From NCBI GenBank assembly GCA_016194705.1, contig JACQAZ010000044.1, forward strand, positions 52,760 through 116,759: a stretch of DNA of 64,000 nt, given 5' to 3'. The notes below the pieces were generated by a model that saw only the letters and a list, made by a program, of their open reading frames with translations, was not told the origin of the DNA and did no database searches. The translations under genes were made by a program, and so were the position numbers. Origin of the DNA: Elusimicrobiota bacterium. Lineage in GTDB: Bacteria > Elusimicrobiota > Elusimicrobia > UBA1565 > UBA9628. The stretch's first letter is position 1, and each line of letters starts with the position of its first letter. This document shows positions 16,732 to 24,765 of the stretch, one piece after another.

Positions 16732-17745
16732 TTAGACGAATAGCGCGGAAATGGACTTGCCTTGATGGTTGCGGGCGATGGCCTCGCCCATCAGCGGCGC
16801 GATGGAGAGGACCTTGATCTTGCCGCCCTCGAGGTGGCGCACGGGGATCGAATCGGTCAGGACCATCTCCTCGAGCGACGACTTCTCGACGAGATCGGTG
16901 GCAGCCCCAGAAAGCACGCCATGGACGCAGGCGGCGTAGACCTTCGTGGCGCCGTTCTCGCGAATCTTGGCCGCGACCTTGACGAGCGTGCCGCCGGTGT
17001 CGACCATGTCGTCGAGTATGATGCAGGTCTTGCCCGCCACGTCGCCGATGATGTTGTAGACCGAGGCCTCGTTGGGACGCGGACGCCGCTTGTCGATGAT
17101 CACGAGCTGGGCGTTCATGCGCTTGGCAAACGCGCGCGCGCGCTCGGTGCCGCCCACGTCGGGCGAAACAACGGCCAAGTTCTTGAGGTTCTTCTTGCGG
17201 AAATAGTCGAGGACGATGGGCGCGGCGTAAAGATGGTCGACCGGGATGTCGAAGAAGCCTTGAATTTGCGCTGCGTGCAGGTCCATCGTGATGACGCGGT
17301 TGGCGCCCGCGGTCGTGATCAGGTTGGCCACCAGCTTGGATGAGATCGGCACGCGCGGGGCGGTCTTGCGGTCGGCTCGGGCGTAGCCGAAGTAGGGGAC
17401 GACCGCGGTGATGCGGCCCGCCGACGCCCGGCGCAGGGCGTCGATCATGATGAGGAGCTCAATAAGGTTCTCATTCACGGGCCGGCAGGTCGGCTGGACC
17501 ACGTAGCAGTCGCAGCCGCGCACGTTCTCGTCGATCTGCACGTTGATCTCGCCGTCGGCGAAGCGGCCGACGGTGGCGGCGCCAAGAGTGGTGCCCATGT
17601 AGCGGCAGATGTCCTCGGCCAGAGGGCGGTTCGAGTTCCCCGAGAAGATCTTGAGGTGCTGGAACAGCTTGACCCCGCCCTCGAAGCGGGTCTCGGCGTG
17701 GGTCTTCGGGCTCATTCGTGCCTCGGGCTGGGCGGTCTTCGCCAT
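16732..17745 (-). CDS. prs: ribose-phosphate pyrophosphokinase
   Basis: A 337-residue PRPP synthase. It shows FSGNSNRPLAEDIC, the regulatory loop RFADGEINVQIDENVRG, the ATP-binding VPYFGYARADRK, and the PRPP-binding DDMVDTGGTL. It makes PRPP from ribose-5-phosphate and ATP for nucleotide, His and Trp synthesis. The ATG at 17745 overlaps the glmU stop (TAATG). About 25 residues at the N-terminus exceed the usual family start; ATG 17715 is an alternative. Confidence 0.96.
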   Translation of the reverse strand: MAKTAQPEARMSPKTHAETRFEGGVKLFQHLKIFSGNSNRPLAEDICRYMGTTLGAATVGRFADGEINVQIDENVRGCDCYVVQPTCRPVNENLIELLIMIDALRRASAGRITAVVPYFGYARADRKTAPRVPISSKLVANLITTAGANRVITMDLHAAQIQGFFDIPVDHLYAAPIVLDYFRKKNLKNLAVVSPDVGGTERARAFAKRMNAQLVIIDKRRPRPNEASVYNIIGDVAGKTCIILDDMVDTGGTLVKVAAKIRENGATKVYAACVHGVLSGAATDLVEKSSLEEMVLTDSIPVRHLEGGKIKVLSIAPLMGEAIARNHQGKSISALFV

Positions 17746-19133
17746 TACTGTTTGATCACCTGGCGGGCGCGAGCGATCGCCAGGGCCTCGTCGGGGACGT
17801 CCTCTGTGACGGTCGAGCCCGCGGCCACCTTGGCGCCGCGCCCGATCTTGACGGGGGCTATCAGGTTGACGTTGGAGCCGATGAAGGCCTTGGCCTCGAT
17901 GGTGGTCTTGTGCTTGGCCTTGCCGTCGTAGTTGCAGGTGATCGTGCCGGCCCCGATGTTGACGTCCTCCTTGATCTCGGCGTCGCCGATGTAGGAGAGA
18001 TGGTTGACCTTCGTGCCGAAGCCGATGCGGGACGCCTTCACCTCGGTGAAATTGCCGATCTTGGCGCGCGGCCCGATGACCGACTCGGGCCGGATGTTGG
18101 AAAACGGGCCGACGAGGGTCTTCTCGAGAAGTCGGGCGTTGATGATCTGCGAGATGCGCACCTCGCACTCGTTGCCGATGACGGCGTCCTCGAGGTAGCA
18201 GAACGGCCCGACCTGGCAAAGCTTGCCGATCTTGGTCTTGCCGCGCAGGATCGTCGAAGGGTAGATCACGGAGTCCTGCCCGACCTCGACGTCGGCGTCG
18301 ACGTGGGTCGAGGCGGGATCGAGGACGGTCACGCCCGAGAGCATGAGGCGCTCGAGGAGCCGTCTATTCATGATGCGCTCGGCGGTCGAGAGCTGGACGC
18401 GCGAGTTGACCCCGAGGACCTCCTCGGGGATCTGGCTCACATAGGCGTTGACCTTGCCGCCCTTGGCGCGCATGAGCTCCAGGATGTCGGTCAGGAAGTG
18501 CTCCTTCTTGGGGCCCTTGGCGCCGATCTCCTTGAGGCCGGTCAGCAGGGATTCCACCTCGAAGCAATAGGCGCCCGAGTTGATCTCGGTGATGCTGAGC
18601 TCCTTCGAGCTGCCCACCGACTCCTCGACAATCCGCTGAACTTCCCCGAGTGGAGAGCGGACGATCCGGCCGTAGCCCTTGGGGTTGGCGAGCTTGGCCG
18701 TGAGCAGGGTGACCTGACCTTTCTGATCGTCGTGGCTCTGGACCAGGGCGTAAAGGCTCTCGTAGGTCAAGAGGGGGGAGTCCCCGCACATAACGGCCGC
18801 GGTCTTGAACTTCTTCAGGAAGGGGACCGACTCCATGACCGCGTTGCCCGAGCCGGTCTGCTTCTTCTGGTGGATGAACTGGATCGGGCGGTTGATGCCG
18901 CAGTCCTTGGCCATCGCGTTGACCGCGGCCTTGACGGCCTCGGCCTCGTGGCCCACGACGATGCCGATGGCGTTGGGCTTGAGCGCGTTGGCCAGGCGCA
19001 GGGTGTAGAAGAGCATCGGACGGCCGCCCACGTGATGCAGGACCTTGGGGATGCTTGATTCCATGCGCGTGCCCTCGCCCGCGGCGAGGATCAGAGCGCC
19101 CAGCGACTTCGCGCCTTTATGGTTGGAGTTCAT
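17745..19133 (-). CDS. glmU: bifunctional UDP-N-acetylglucosamine pyrophosphorylase/glucosamine-1-P acetyltransferase
   Basis: A 462-residue protein. The N-terminal nucleotidyltransferase opens with ALILAAGEGTRMESSIPKVL and has CGDSPLL for the Mg2+/UTP site. The C-terminal left-handed beta-helix is built of hexapeptide repeats (IGNFTEVKAS, NIGAGTITCNYDG). It catalyses the last two steps to UDP-GlcNAc; glmM and glmS in this window supply the earlier steps. The start codon is only 10 nt after the 3' end of tRNA-Gln on the same strand. Confidence 0.96.
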   Translation of the reverse strand: MNSNHKGAKSLGALILAAGEGTRMESSIPKVLHHVGGRPMLFYTLRLANALKPNAIGIVVGHEAEAVKAAVNAMAKDCGINRPIQFIHQKKQTGSGNAVMESVPFLKKFKTAAVMCGDSPLLTYESLYALVQSHDDQKGQVTLLTAKLANPKGYGRIVRSPLGEVQRIVEESVGSSKELSITEINSGAYCFEVESLLTGLKEIGAKGPKKEHFLTDILELMRAKGGKVNAYVSQIPEEVLGVNSRVQLSTAERIMNRRLLERLMLSGVTVLDPASTHVDADVEVGQDSVIYPSTILRGKTKIGKLCQVGPFCYLEDAVIGNECEVRISQIINARLLEKTLVGPFSNIRPESVIGPRAKIGNFTEVKASRIGFGTKVNHLSYIGDAEIKEDVNIGAGTITCNYDGKAKHKTTIEAKAFIGSNVNLIAPVKIGRGAKVAAGSTVTEDVPDEALAIARARQVIKQ

Positions 19134-19143
19134 GGATATCTCA

Positions 19144-19214
19144 TTCCCAGGCCTGGACTCGAACCAGGAATAGCGGATTCAAAGTCCGCTGTGTTACCAT
19201 TACACCACCTGGGA
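19144..19214 (-). tRNA. tRNA-Gln (anticodon TTG)
   Basis: On the minus strand the acceptor stem is TCCCAGG/CCTGGGA with discriminator A. The anticodon arm is GCGGA-CTTTGAA-TCCGC with anticodon TTG, and the T-arm contains GGTTCGAGTCC. CCA is not encoded, unlike tRNA-Glu in this window. The gene lies within the spoVG-glmU gap on the operon strand, so excision would produce a glmU mRNA with a leader of roughly 10 nt. Confidence 0.95.
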
Positions 19215-19230
19215 GTCAATTGGTTTGGCT

Positions 19231-19521
19231 TCATACGGCCGTGGGATCGGTGGACGGCGGCGTCCCCTTCTTGACCTCGTCCTCGTAGCACGCCAGCACT
19301 TTATCCTCGAGCACCTTGCGAAAATCCATGTTGATCGGATGGGCGATGTCCTTGTAGGTGCCGTCGGGCAGCTTGCGCGACGGCATGCAGAGGATCAGAC
19401 CCTTGTTGCCGGAGATGATCTTCATGTTGCGCACCACGAAACAATTGTCGAATGTCACGGTCGCGAAGGCCTTGAGCTTGTCCTCGTTGCGCAGATGAAC
19501 CCTGATCTCGGTAATTTCCAT
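19231..19521 (-). CDS. spoVG: SpoVG family RNA/DNA-binding regulator
   Basis: A 96-residue protein starting MEITEIRVHL, with AFATVTFDNCFVVRNMKII and LILCMPSRKLPDGTYKDIAHPIN, the full SpoVG signature. In Bacillus it affects septation at sporulation; in other phyla it is a global nucleic-acid-binding regulator. Its position between ispE and glmU matches the Firmicutes order. Confidence 0.96.
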   Translation of the reverse strand: MEITEIRVHLRNEDKLKAFATVTFDNCFVVRNMKIISGNKGLILCMPSRKLPDGTYKDIAHPINMDFRKVLEDKVLACYEDEVKKGTPPSTDPTAV

Positions 19522-19551
19522 GAAGTCGCGGCTGCTGCCGTACGCGTTGCT

Positions 19552-20445
19552 CTACCCGTTGCAGCAAGTCAAAAAAACGTTCCAGGGATAGGCGCCCAGC
19601 CTCTTGAGGAGCCTGTCCCCCTCCTCGTGCGATGAGACAAAGCCGAAGACCGACGAGCCCGAGCCCGACATGCGCGCGCCCCGGGCGCCCGCCTGGGCCA
19701 AGATGCGGCGCGCTTGCGCCACTTGTGCCAGGGCCGGAAGGGCCGACGACTCGAGCCGATTAAAGAGCAGGCCCTCCCAATCTCCGACGGGCCTGCCTTT
19801 TTTCAAGCTCACGACTAGTTTATCAAGCTGGGAAAGCCGTGTCAACACGTCGGCCCGGGAGGGTTTGGGCAGGTTTCTATAAGAATCGGCCGTCGAGATG
19901 TGCACGGAGGGGTAGATCAAGACCATGTAGGGAAGGGACTTGGCGATTTTTATGGGCTTCAAGCGGTCGCCGATGCCCGTTCCGACGCAAAAAGTCGCCG
20001 GATGCAGGAAAAACGGCACGTCGGCGCCGAGGCCGGAAGCGATTTTATGCAGAATTTTCCTCTTCTTTGCGTCGAGCTTGATGTCGAAGAGCTTGGCCAA
20101 ACCCAAAAGCGTGCCTGCAGCGTCCGAGGACCCTCCGCCCAGGCCCGCTCCGACCGGGATGCGCTTGGTCAGGAGGATGTTGATGCGCTGGCCGACGCCG
20201 AAGGCTTTGCGGAAGGCCTCCGCGGCCCGGACGATCAAATTGTCCGGACCAGCCGAGATGTGAGGAATCCCGGGGGCGGCGTCGATCGAGAGCTCGATGC
20301 CTTTCTTTCCAGGATCGGCCGTCAGGTCAAGGACATCGTAGAGGTTGATCTTCGCGAACAACGTCGCGAGGCGATGGTAGCCGTCGGGGCGCTTTCCAGT
20401 AATCTCGAGAAAGAGGTTGACCTTGGCCGGGCACTGGACCTTCAC
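19552..20445 (-). CDS. ispE: 4-diphosphocytidyl-2-C-methyl-D-erythritol kinase
   Basis: A 297-residue GHMP kinase: CPAKVNLFLEITGKRPDGYH at the N-terminus and the ATP-binding PVGAGLGGGSSDAAGTL loop, then the C-terminal GARMSGSGSSVFGFV motif. It phosphorylates CDP-methylerythritol in the MEP isoprenoid pathway. The start is GTG 20445, one nt after the stop of a RelE/ParE-type toxin gene, so ispE is probably transcribed with that toxin-antitoxin module. Confidence 0.95.
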   Translation of the reverse strand: MKVQCPAKVNLFLEITGKRPDGYHRLATLFAKINLYDVLDLTADPGKKGIELSIDAAPGIPHISAGPDNLIVRAAEAFRKAFGVGQRINILLTKRIPVGAGLGGGSSDAAGTLLGLAKLFDIKLDAKKRKILHKIASGLGADVPFFLHPATFCVGTGIGDRLKPIKIAKSLPYMVLIYPSVHISTADSYRNLPKPSRADVLTRLSQLDKLVVSLKKGRPVGDWEGLLFNRLESSALPALAQVAQARRILAQAGARGARMSGSGSSVFGFVSSHEEGDRLLKRLGAYPWNVFLTCCNG

Positions 20446-20446
20446 T

Positions 20447-20755
20447 TCAGCGCGGCTCCCGCTTCCAGAGCGACCACAGATCGCGCGAACCGTGGATGAA
20501 GCCGATCACGTAGACGACGCGCGGCGCCATCCGGTAGATCAGGCGATAATTGCAGACGAAAAGCTCCCGTATCGCAGGATCATGCATTTCTGGAACGACC
20601 CTGCCGCGTTTGGCCAGAATGTTCAGGGATCGAGCCGCGTCAATGGCTTCGCGGACGAGGACGGACGCGTAACGAGCGGAGTCTCTCGCGATATAGTCCG
20701 CCGCCGTTTCAAGGTCCCGCAGGGCGGCGGAGGACCAGGCGACCTTTAGAGCCAC
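20447..20755 (-). CDS. RelE/ParE family toxin
   Basis: A 102-residue protein with the family features VAWSSAALRDLETAADYIA at the N-terminus, REAIDAARSLNILAKRGRVV, IRELFVCNYRLIYRM, and a final VYVIGFIHGSRD strand. ParE-type members poison gyrase and RelE-type members cleave ribosome-bound mRNA; this sequence looks closer to ParE. GTG 20755 overlaps the 3' end of the antitoxin gene by 10 bp. Confidence 0.85.
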   Translation of the reverse strand: MALKVAWSSAALRDLETAADYIARDSARYASVLVREAIDAARSLNILAKRGRVVPEMHDPAIRELFVCNYRLIYRMAPRVVYVIGFIHGSRDLWSLWKREPR

Positions 20756-20928
20756 TTGGAAAGTCTTTTTTCGACTTCTTTTTGGGTGAGGACGTGGCCT
20801 TCTCTCACATCTTTCAATCCGCGCTCGATCTTCTCGCGGACATAGATGTGGTATTGGATGTCCTCAAACGTGGAGTTGTTTGGGATGTTCTCGAGAATCT
20901 TGCGGACTTCCTGTTTGGCCGTTTTCAT
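20746..20928 (-). CDS. antitoxin of the RelE/ParE-type module
   Basis: A 60-residue helical protein ending EVEKRLSKWL, located directly upstream of and overlapping the toxin. The DIQYHIYVREKIERGLKDVR segment resembles small antitoxins paired with ParE/RelE toxins, which wrap the toxin with a C-terminal helix. No separate DNA-binding domain is recognisable. The function is assigned from size, position and toxin pairing. Confidence 0.75.
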   Translation of the reverse strand: MKTAKQEVRKILENIPNNSTFEDIQYHIYVREKIERGLKDVREGHVLTQKEVEKRLSKWL

Positions 20929-21008
20929 TTCACTCCTGGCCCTTCTGAAGTAGTGTAGCCGCCATGACGATCCGTGTCAAGCACCAGCCTACGCGCGAGA
21001 AAATGAAT

Positions 21009-22157
21009 CTAGGTAGGCGTTCTCCCGTACCGCGAGCGCAGGCTGGTCACACCCCGGAAAGCGCCCACAATCTCTTTGAGCGATAGATTCGACTGCCCGC
21101 GGCGGCGGTTGACGAAGACCGTCGGCAAGCAGAGAAAGCGCAGTCCCTTGAGGTGCAGCTGATAGGCGATCTCGCTGAGCACGATGTAGCCCGTGGCCGC
21201 GACCCGGTCGAAGTCGATTGATTCTGCGGCCTTGCGCGTGTAGGCGCGGTAGCCGTTGGTGTAGTCCGAGATCGGGATGCCGAGCAAAGACCGCGCGAAC
21301 ATGTTCGAGAGCTTCGAGAAGACGCGCCGCGCGAGGCTCCAGTCGACGATCCGGCTTGCTCTCTCATACCGCGAGCGCACGACGACGTCCGCCTTCCCAG
21401 TTTCGAGCAGTTCCAACATCGCTGGCAGCTCCTTCGGATCGTGAGAAAAATCGGCATCCATCTCGACGACGTACTTGACCTTCGGGTCCGAGAGCGCTTT
21501 CTTGAAGCCGGCCAGGCACGCCGAGCCGCGGCCGCCCTTGCCTGAGCGGTGGATGACCGCCATTGGAGCGAATTTTTTCGCCGCCTCATCGGCGGCTGGG
21601 CCCGTACCGTCGGGCGAGCCATCGTCGACGACAACGATGGAGAGTTTTGGGGAAAGCCCGCGCAGAGCTTCGGCCAACCGGGCAATGTTCGGAGCTTCAT
21701 TGAAGGTCGGTATGATAACGCAGGCCAAATCCAAGGCTCCATAACTTTTCGACGGCCCTTCGGGAGGGAAATGCTGGCGCACGACATCATAAACTGCAGG
21801 CCTTTCCGCCTTCAGGTAGTTAAGGATATTGTTCCGGGTTTCGGCGTCGGCCTCGCCGAGCATCGCGGCCACCCGCTCCATGCCGCCGACTACGAACTCC
21901 ACGTTCTCCTTGATGTCGTTGTCGATGGCGATGATCTGCTCGCGCGTAGCCTGGCGCAAAGTCAGGGCCTCCCGGGCGACTTTGGATTGCAATTCCATGG
22001 GCAACACGGAGATCATCTGGCTGGCGAGGTCCGGGCTCAGGGACTTGGCGACCATCGCGATGACCCATGGCTCTTCTTTACGCAGGATGAAGAGATACGC
22101 CAAACGCGTGGCGTTCTCATTGTTGATGTAGGAAAACGGCTGAAACGGCTCCGTCAC
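21009..22157 (-). CDS. FliG-like domain fused to GT2 (dolichol-phosphate-mannose-synthase type) glycosyltransferase
   Basis: A 382-residue two-part protein. Residues about 15-130 align with the middle/C region of flagellar motor switch protein FliG: EEPWVIAMVAKSLSPDLASQ and MISVLPMELQSKVAREA match the FliG pattern (P-T-IA--L--L-P--A--I---LP-ELQ-EV--R-A), followed by VVGGMERVAAMLGEADAETR and NNILNYLKAERPAVYDVVRQ. Residues about 143-365 are a GT-A fold GT2: CVIIPTFNEAPNI, VVDDGSPDGTG, EMDADFSHDP (DxD-like) and a late TNGYRAYTRKA. No C-terminal TM is present. GTG 22157 overlaps the TPR gene stop (GTGA). GT2s of this type move sugars onto polyprenyl phosphate; the FliG-like part may mediate protein-protein contacts. 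Confidence 0.8.
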   Translation of the reverse strand: MTEPFQPFSYINNENATRLAYLFILRKEEPWVIAMVAKSLSPDLASQMISVLPMELQSKVAREALTLRQATREQIIAIDNDIKENVEFVVGGMERVAAMLGEADAETRNNILNYLKAERPAVYDVVRQHFPPEGPSKSYGALDLACVIIPTFNEAPNIARLAEALRGLSPKLSIVVVDDGSPDGTGPAADEAAKKFAPMAVIHRSGKGGRGSACLAGFKKALSDPKVKYVVEMDADFSHDPKELPAMLELLETGKADVVVRSRYERASRIVDWSLARRVFSKLSNMFARSLLGIPISDYTNGYRAYTRKAAESIDFDRVAATGYIVLSEIAYQLHLKGLRFLCLPTVFVNRRRGQSNLSLKEIVGAFRGVTSLRSRYGRTPT

Positions 22158-24325
22158 GGGCCGGACTCGAGCTGCGGCAGGGGCTTGAACTCCATCTTGA
22201 CGTTGGTGAACTCGATTGAAAGGCTGAAGCCCTTGCCCGTCACGGTCATGACCTTCGGCGTCTGGCGGCCCTGCACGCGGCTGAACTGCTCAAGAGCGAG
22301 GCTGACCCCGGAGCCCGACGCCGACTCGACGGTGTGGACCCGCACGCCCGCCTTGTCGAGGACCAGGCGCCAGGCGCCGACCTCGATCTGGGTCGTGCGC
22401 CAGCCCTTCTTGCAGCGCGCGGGCTTCGCGGTGAAGAAGCGTCCCGACAGAAAATCGCGGATCACGGCCACCGAGGCGTCGGCGGCGCTCATGACGTTGG
22501 CGGGGTCCAAGCCCTCGATGCGCAGAGGGTCCATCAGGAAACCCTCCTTGTTGAGCCGGATGCGCAAGAGAGGTGTGAAGAGCGGGCCCAGGAGGTCGAT
22601 CGAGAGGTCCTCGGGAGCCTTGAAGGTGAAGAGGCCCGTGTAGGCGAGCGAATGTCCGAGGATCACTCCCTTGATCTCGCAGAGGCCGGAGAGCTTCTGG
22701 TAGCCGCCCTCGGCCATGGCGAGGTAGTCCTGATAGTCGCCGCCGAGGACCTCCGGCGAGAACTTGTCCTCGACCGCGGAGGCCTTGCGCGGGAGCTTGG
22801 CCTCGGGGGAGTAGAGCGACTCCGATTTCTTCCAGAAGCGCCATGCCGAGCCGAAGTCTTGCCGCGCGGCATAGACGTCGCCGAGGTGGTCCCAGACCGT
22901 CTCGTCCTCGGGGAGCCCGCGCAGCGCGGAAAACAGTTCGTGCATCGCCTCGCTCGAGCGTCCCAGCTTGAAATGCACCCAGCCCAGAGAGTCCTCGTAG
23001 GCGGGGTTCTTGGGGTCGAGCTTGACGGCGCGCGCGATCATGTCCTCGGCCTCGGCGAGCTTGAGGCCGCGGTCGGCCAGCGAATAGCCGAGGTAGTTGA
23101 GCACCGAGGCGTCCTCGGGCTTCTGTGCGAGCAGGGCCCGAAATTCCTTCGCGGCCTCCTCGATGCGCCCCCCCTTCTCGAGAAGGACCGCGAGCTGGTA
23201 GCGCGCGTCCCGGTAATCGGGCTTGAGCTCGAGCACCTTGCGCAGGAGCTTGACGGCCTTCGCGTCGTCCTTGAGGTCGTCGTAGCCCAGCGCCAAGAAG
23301 TAGGCGATCTGGTCGTTGTTGGCCCAGCGCGCGTGGGCGGTCTCCAGGACGGCCACGGCTTCCTTGAGGCGGCCGGCCTGGGTGAGGTAGTAGCTCAGGC
23401 GCAGCGAGAGCGTCGGCTCCTCGCCGAGCGCCGCGCTCGACTTCAAGTAGTCGGCGGCCTTCGAGAACTCCCCCTTGCGCTCGGCATAGAGGGCCAGCCA
23501 ATGGTTGGCGGTCGGATCGTCCTTCTTGACGGACTTGGCGTTCTCGAACTGCTGGCGCAGCTGCTCCCAGTTGCCTTTCATGAAGTAGATCTGGCCGATG
23601 TGGTCGAGCAAAGCCACGTCCTGGGGCTCGAACTTGAGGATCTTGAGGTACTCGGAGAGCGCCGCGTCCGTGTCGTGGTCGACCTCGTAGGCCTGGGCCA
23701 GGGCGTAGCGCGCCGGAAGCGACTCCTCGTCGGGGCTCGTCGCGATCGAGGACTTGAGGTGGATTTTGGCCTGCGCGACGCGGCCGGCCGCCATGTCGAG
23801 CTTGGCGATCTGGAAGTGGGCCTCGCCCGCCTGGGCGGGGTTGGCCCCGAGGAAGCGCTCGAGGAGCTCTCTTGCTTTCTGCGGCGACTTGGCCGAGAGC
23901 AGGCTTGCCAGCGAGTAGATCGATTCGGCGGACTTGGGATCGAGCTTCAAGGCCTCCTCGAACGAGGCCTCGGCGGCCTCCGTGTCGCCCTTGGCCCACT
24001 GCACCCGGCCCAGCAGCAGGTGGGCCTCCGCGCTGCCCGGCTCGAGCGAGACCACGCGTCCGGCCCAGCGGAAGGCCTTGTCCATCTGGCCGACCTCGAG
24101 AGCCAGCCCCGCGGCCTCGCGGCAGATGTAGACCGAATCCGGGTCGAAGGCCAGCGCGCTCTCGTAGGCCTTGAGGGCCTCGGCGTAATCGCCGCGGTGC
24201 TCGAGGAGCATGCCGCGCATGTACTCCATCTGCGCGGATTTCTGCGCCTCGGCGCGCGGCGCTTCGACGCCGGCGGCCGCGGGCGCGGCGCAGGCGAGCG
24301 TCAGGCTCAGGAGGATTTTTCTCAA
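22154..24325 (-). CDS. TPR-repeat exported protein with LolB-like C-terminal domain
   Basis: A 723-residue protein with a signal peptide (LLSLTLACAAPAAAGVEA), roughly twelve or more TPR units from residue 30 to about 510 (for example EAHLLLGRVQWAKGDTEAAE), and a C-terminal domain of about 190 residues. That domain (YQKLSGLCEIKGVIL, AYTGLFTFKAPEDLSIDLLG, LLRIRLNKEGFLM) resembles the LolB/DUF4292 outer-membrane lipoprotein-binding fold. It could help envelope assembly or lipoprotein handling; that is inference. The TTG start at 24325 overlaps the rimI stop and its own stop overlaps the FliG/GT2 gene, so it is mid-operon. Confidence 0.8.
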   Translation of the reverse strand: MRKILLSLTLACAAPAAAGVEAPRAEAQKSAQMEYMRGMLLEHRGDYAEALKAYESALAFDPDSVYICREAAGLALEVGQMDKAFRWAGRVVSLEPGSAEAHLLLGRVQWAKGDTEAAEASFEEALKLDPKSAESIYSLASLLSAKSPQKARELLERFLGANPAQAGEAHFQIAKLDMAAGRVAQAKIHLKSSIATSPDEESLPARYALAQAYEVDHDTDAALSEYLKILKFEPQDVALLDHIGQIYFMKGNWEQLRQQFENAKSVKKDDPTANHWLALYAERKGEFSKAADYLKSSAALGEEPTLSLRLSYYLTQAGRLKEAVAVLETAHARWANNDQIAYFLALGYDDLKDDAKAVKLLRKVLELKPDYRDARYQLAVLLEKGGRIEEAAKEFRALLAQKPEDASVLNYLGYSLADRGLKLAEAEDMIARAVKLDPKNPAYEDSLGWVHFKLGRSSEAMHELFSALRGLPEDETVWDHLGDVYAARQDFGSAWRFWKKSESLYSPEAKLPRKASAVEDKFSPEVLGGDYQDYLAMAEGGYQKLSGLCEIKGVILGHSLAYTGLFTFKAPEDLSIDLLGPLFTPLLRIRLNKEGFLMDPLRIEGLDPANVMSAADASVAVIRDFLSGRFFTAKPARCKKGWRTTQIEVGAWRLVLDKAGVRVHTVESASGSGVSLALEQFSRVQGRQTPKVMTVTGKGFSLSIEFTNVKMEFKPLPQLESGP

Positions 24326-24765
24326 GCGAGGTCTCGGTCCATCAGAACGGCGTCGGAAACGCCATTATAGAACTTTGGCCTGACGCCGACAACCGCGAAC
24401 CCGGCCGCGCGGTAGAGGCTCAGCGCGGGGGCGTTGTCGGAGCGCACCTCGAGAGTCGCTTTTTTTAGGCCCGCGCGTTTGGCAAGGGCCAGGACCTCGC
24501 CGAGCAGGAAGCGGCCGATGCCCTTGCGGGCGCTCGCGCGGGACACGGCCAGGTCGAGGATCTGGGCCTCGGGAGGAACGGTCCAGAATACGGCGTAGCC
24601 TTGCACCGCGCCGCTCACCTGCGCGACGACGAAGCGCGAGCGCGGGTTGGAGAGCTCGGAGTCGAAATGCGCCCGCGTCCAGCCGGGCGTCGTGTCCCAG
24701 CCGCGCTCGATGGCGAGCACCGCCTCGAGGTCGGCGGCGCTAGCGGCTCGGACGCTTGGCTTCAT
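24322..24765 (-). CDS. rimI: ribosomal-protein-alanine N-acetyltransferase-like GNAT
   Basis: A 147-residue GNAT with the acetyl-CoA-binding motif ASARKGIGRFLLGEVL (a variant of R/Q-x-x-G-x-G/A) and the family ending ALSLYRAAGFAVVGVRPKFY. RimI acetylates the N-terminus of ribosomal protein S18 in E. coli. Its position directly after tsaB is the common tsaE-tsaB-rimI order, which supports the name. It overlaps tsaB by 26 bp. Confidence 0.88.
   Translation of the reverse strand: MKPSVRAASAADLEAVLAIERGWDTTPGWTRAHFDSELSNPRSRFVVAQVSGAVQGYAVFWTVPPEAQILDLAVSRASARKGIGRFLLGEVLALAKRAGLKKATLEVRSDNAPALSLYRAAGFAVVGVRPKFYNGVSDAVLMDRDLA

Noticed and set aside
21009..22157. Flagellar motor function for the FliG-like protein
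   Set aside because: No flagellar gene is present, the FliG N-terminal and torque helix parts are not seen, and two thirds of the protein is a glycosyltransferase.
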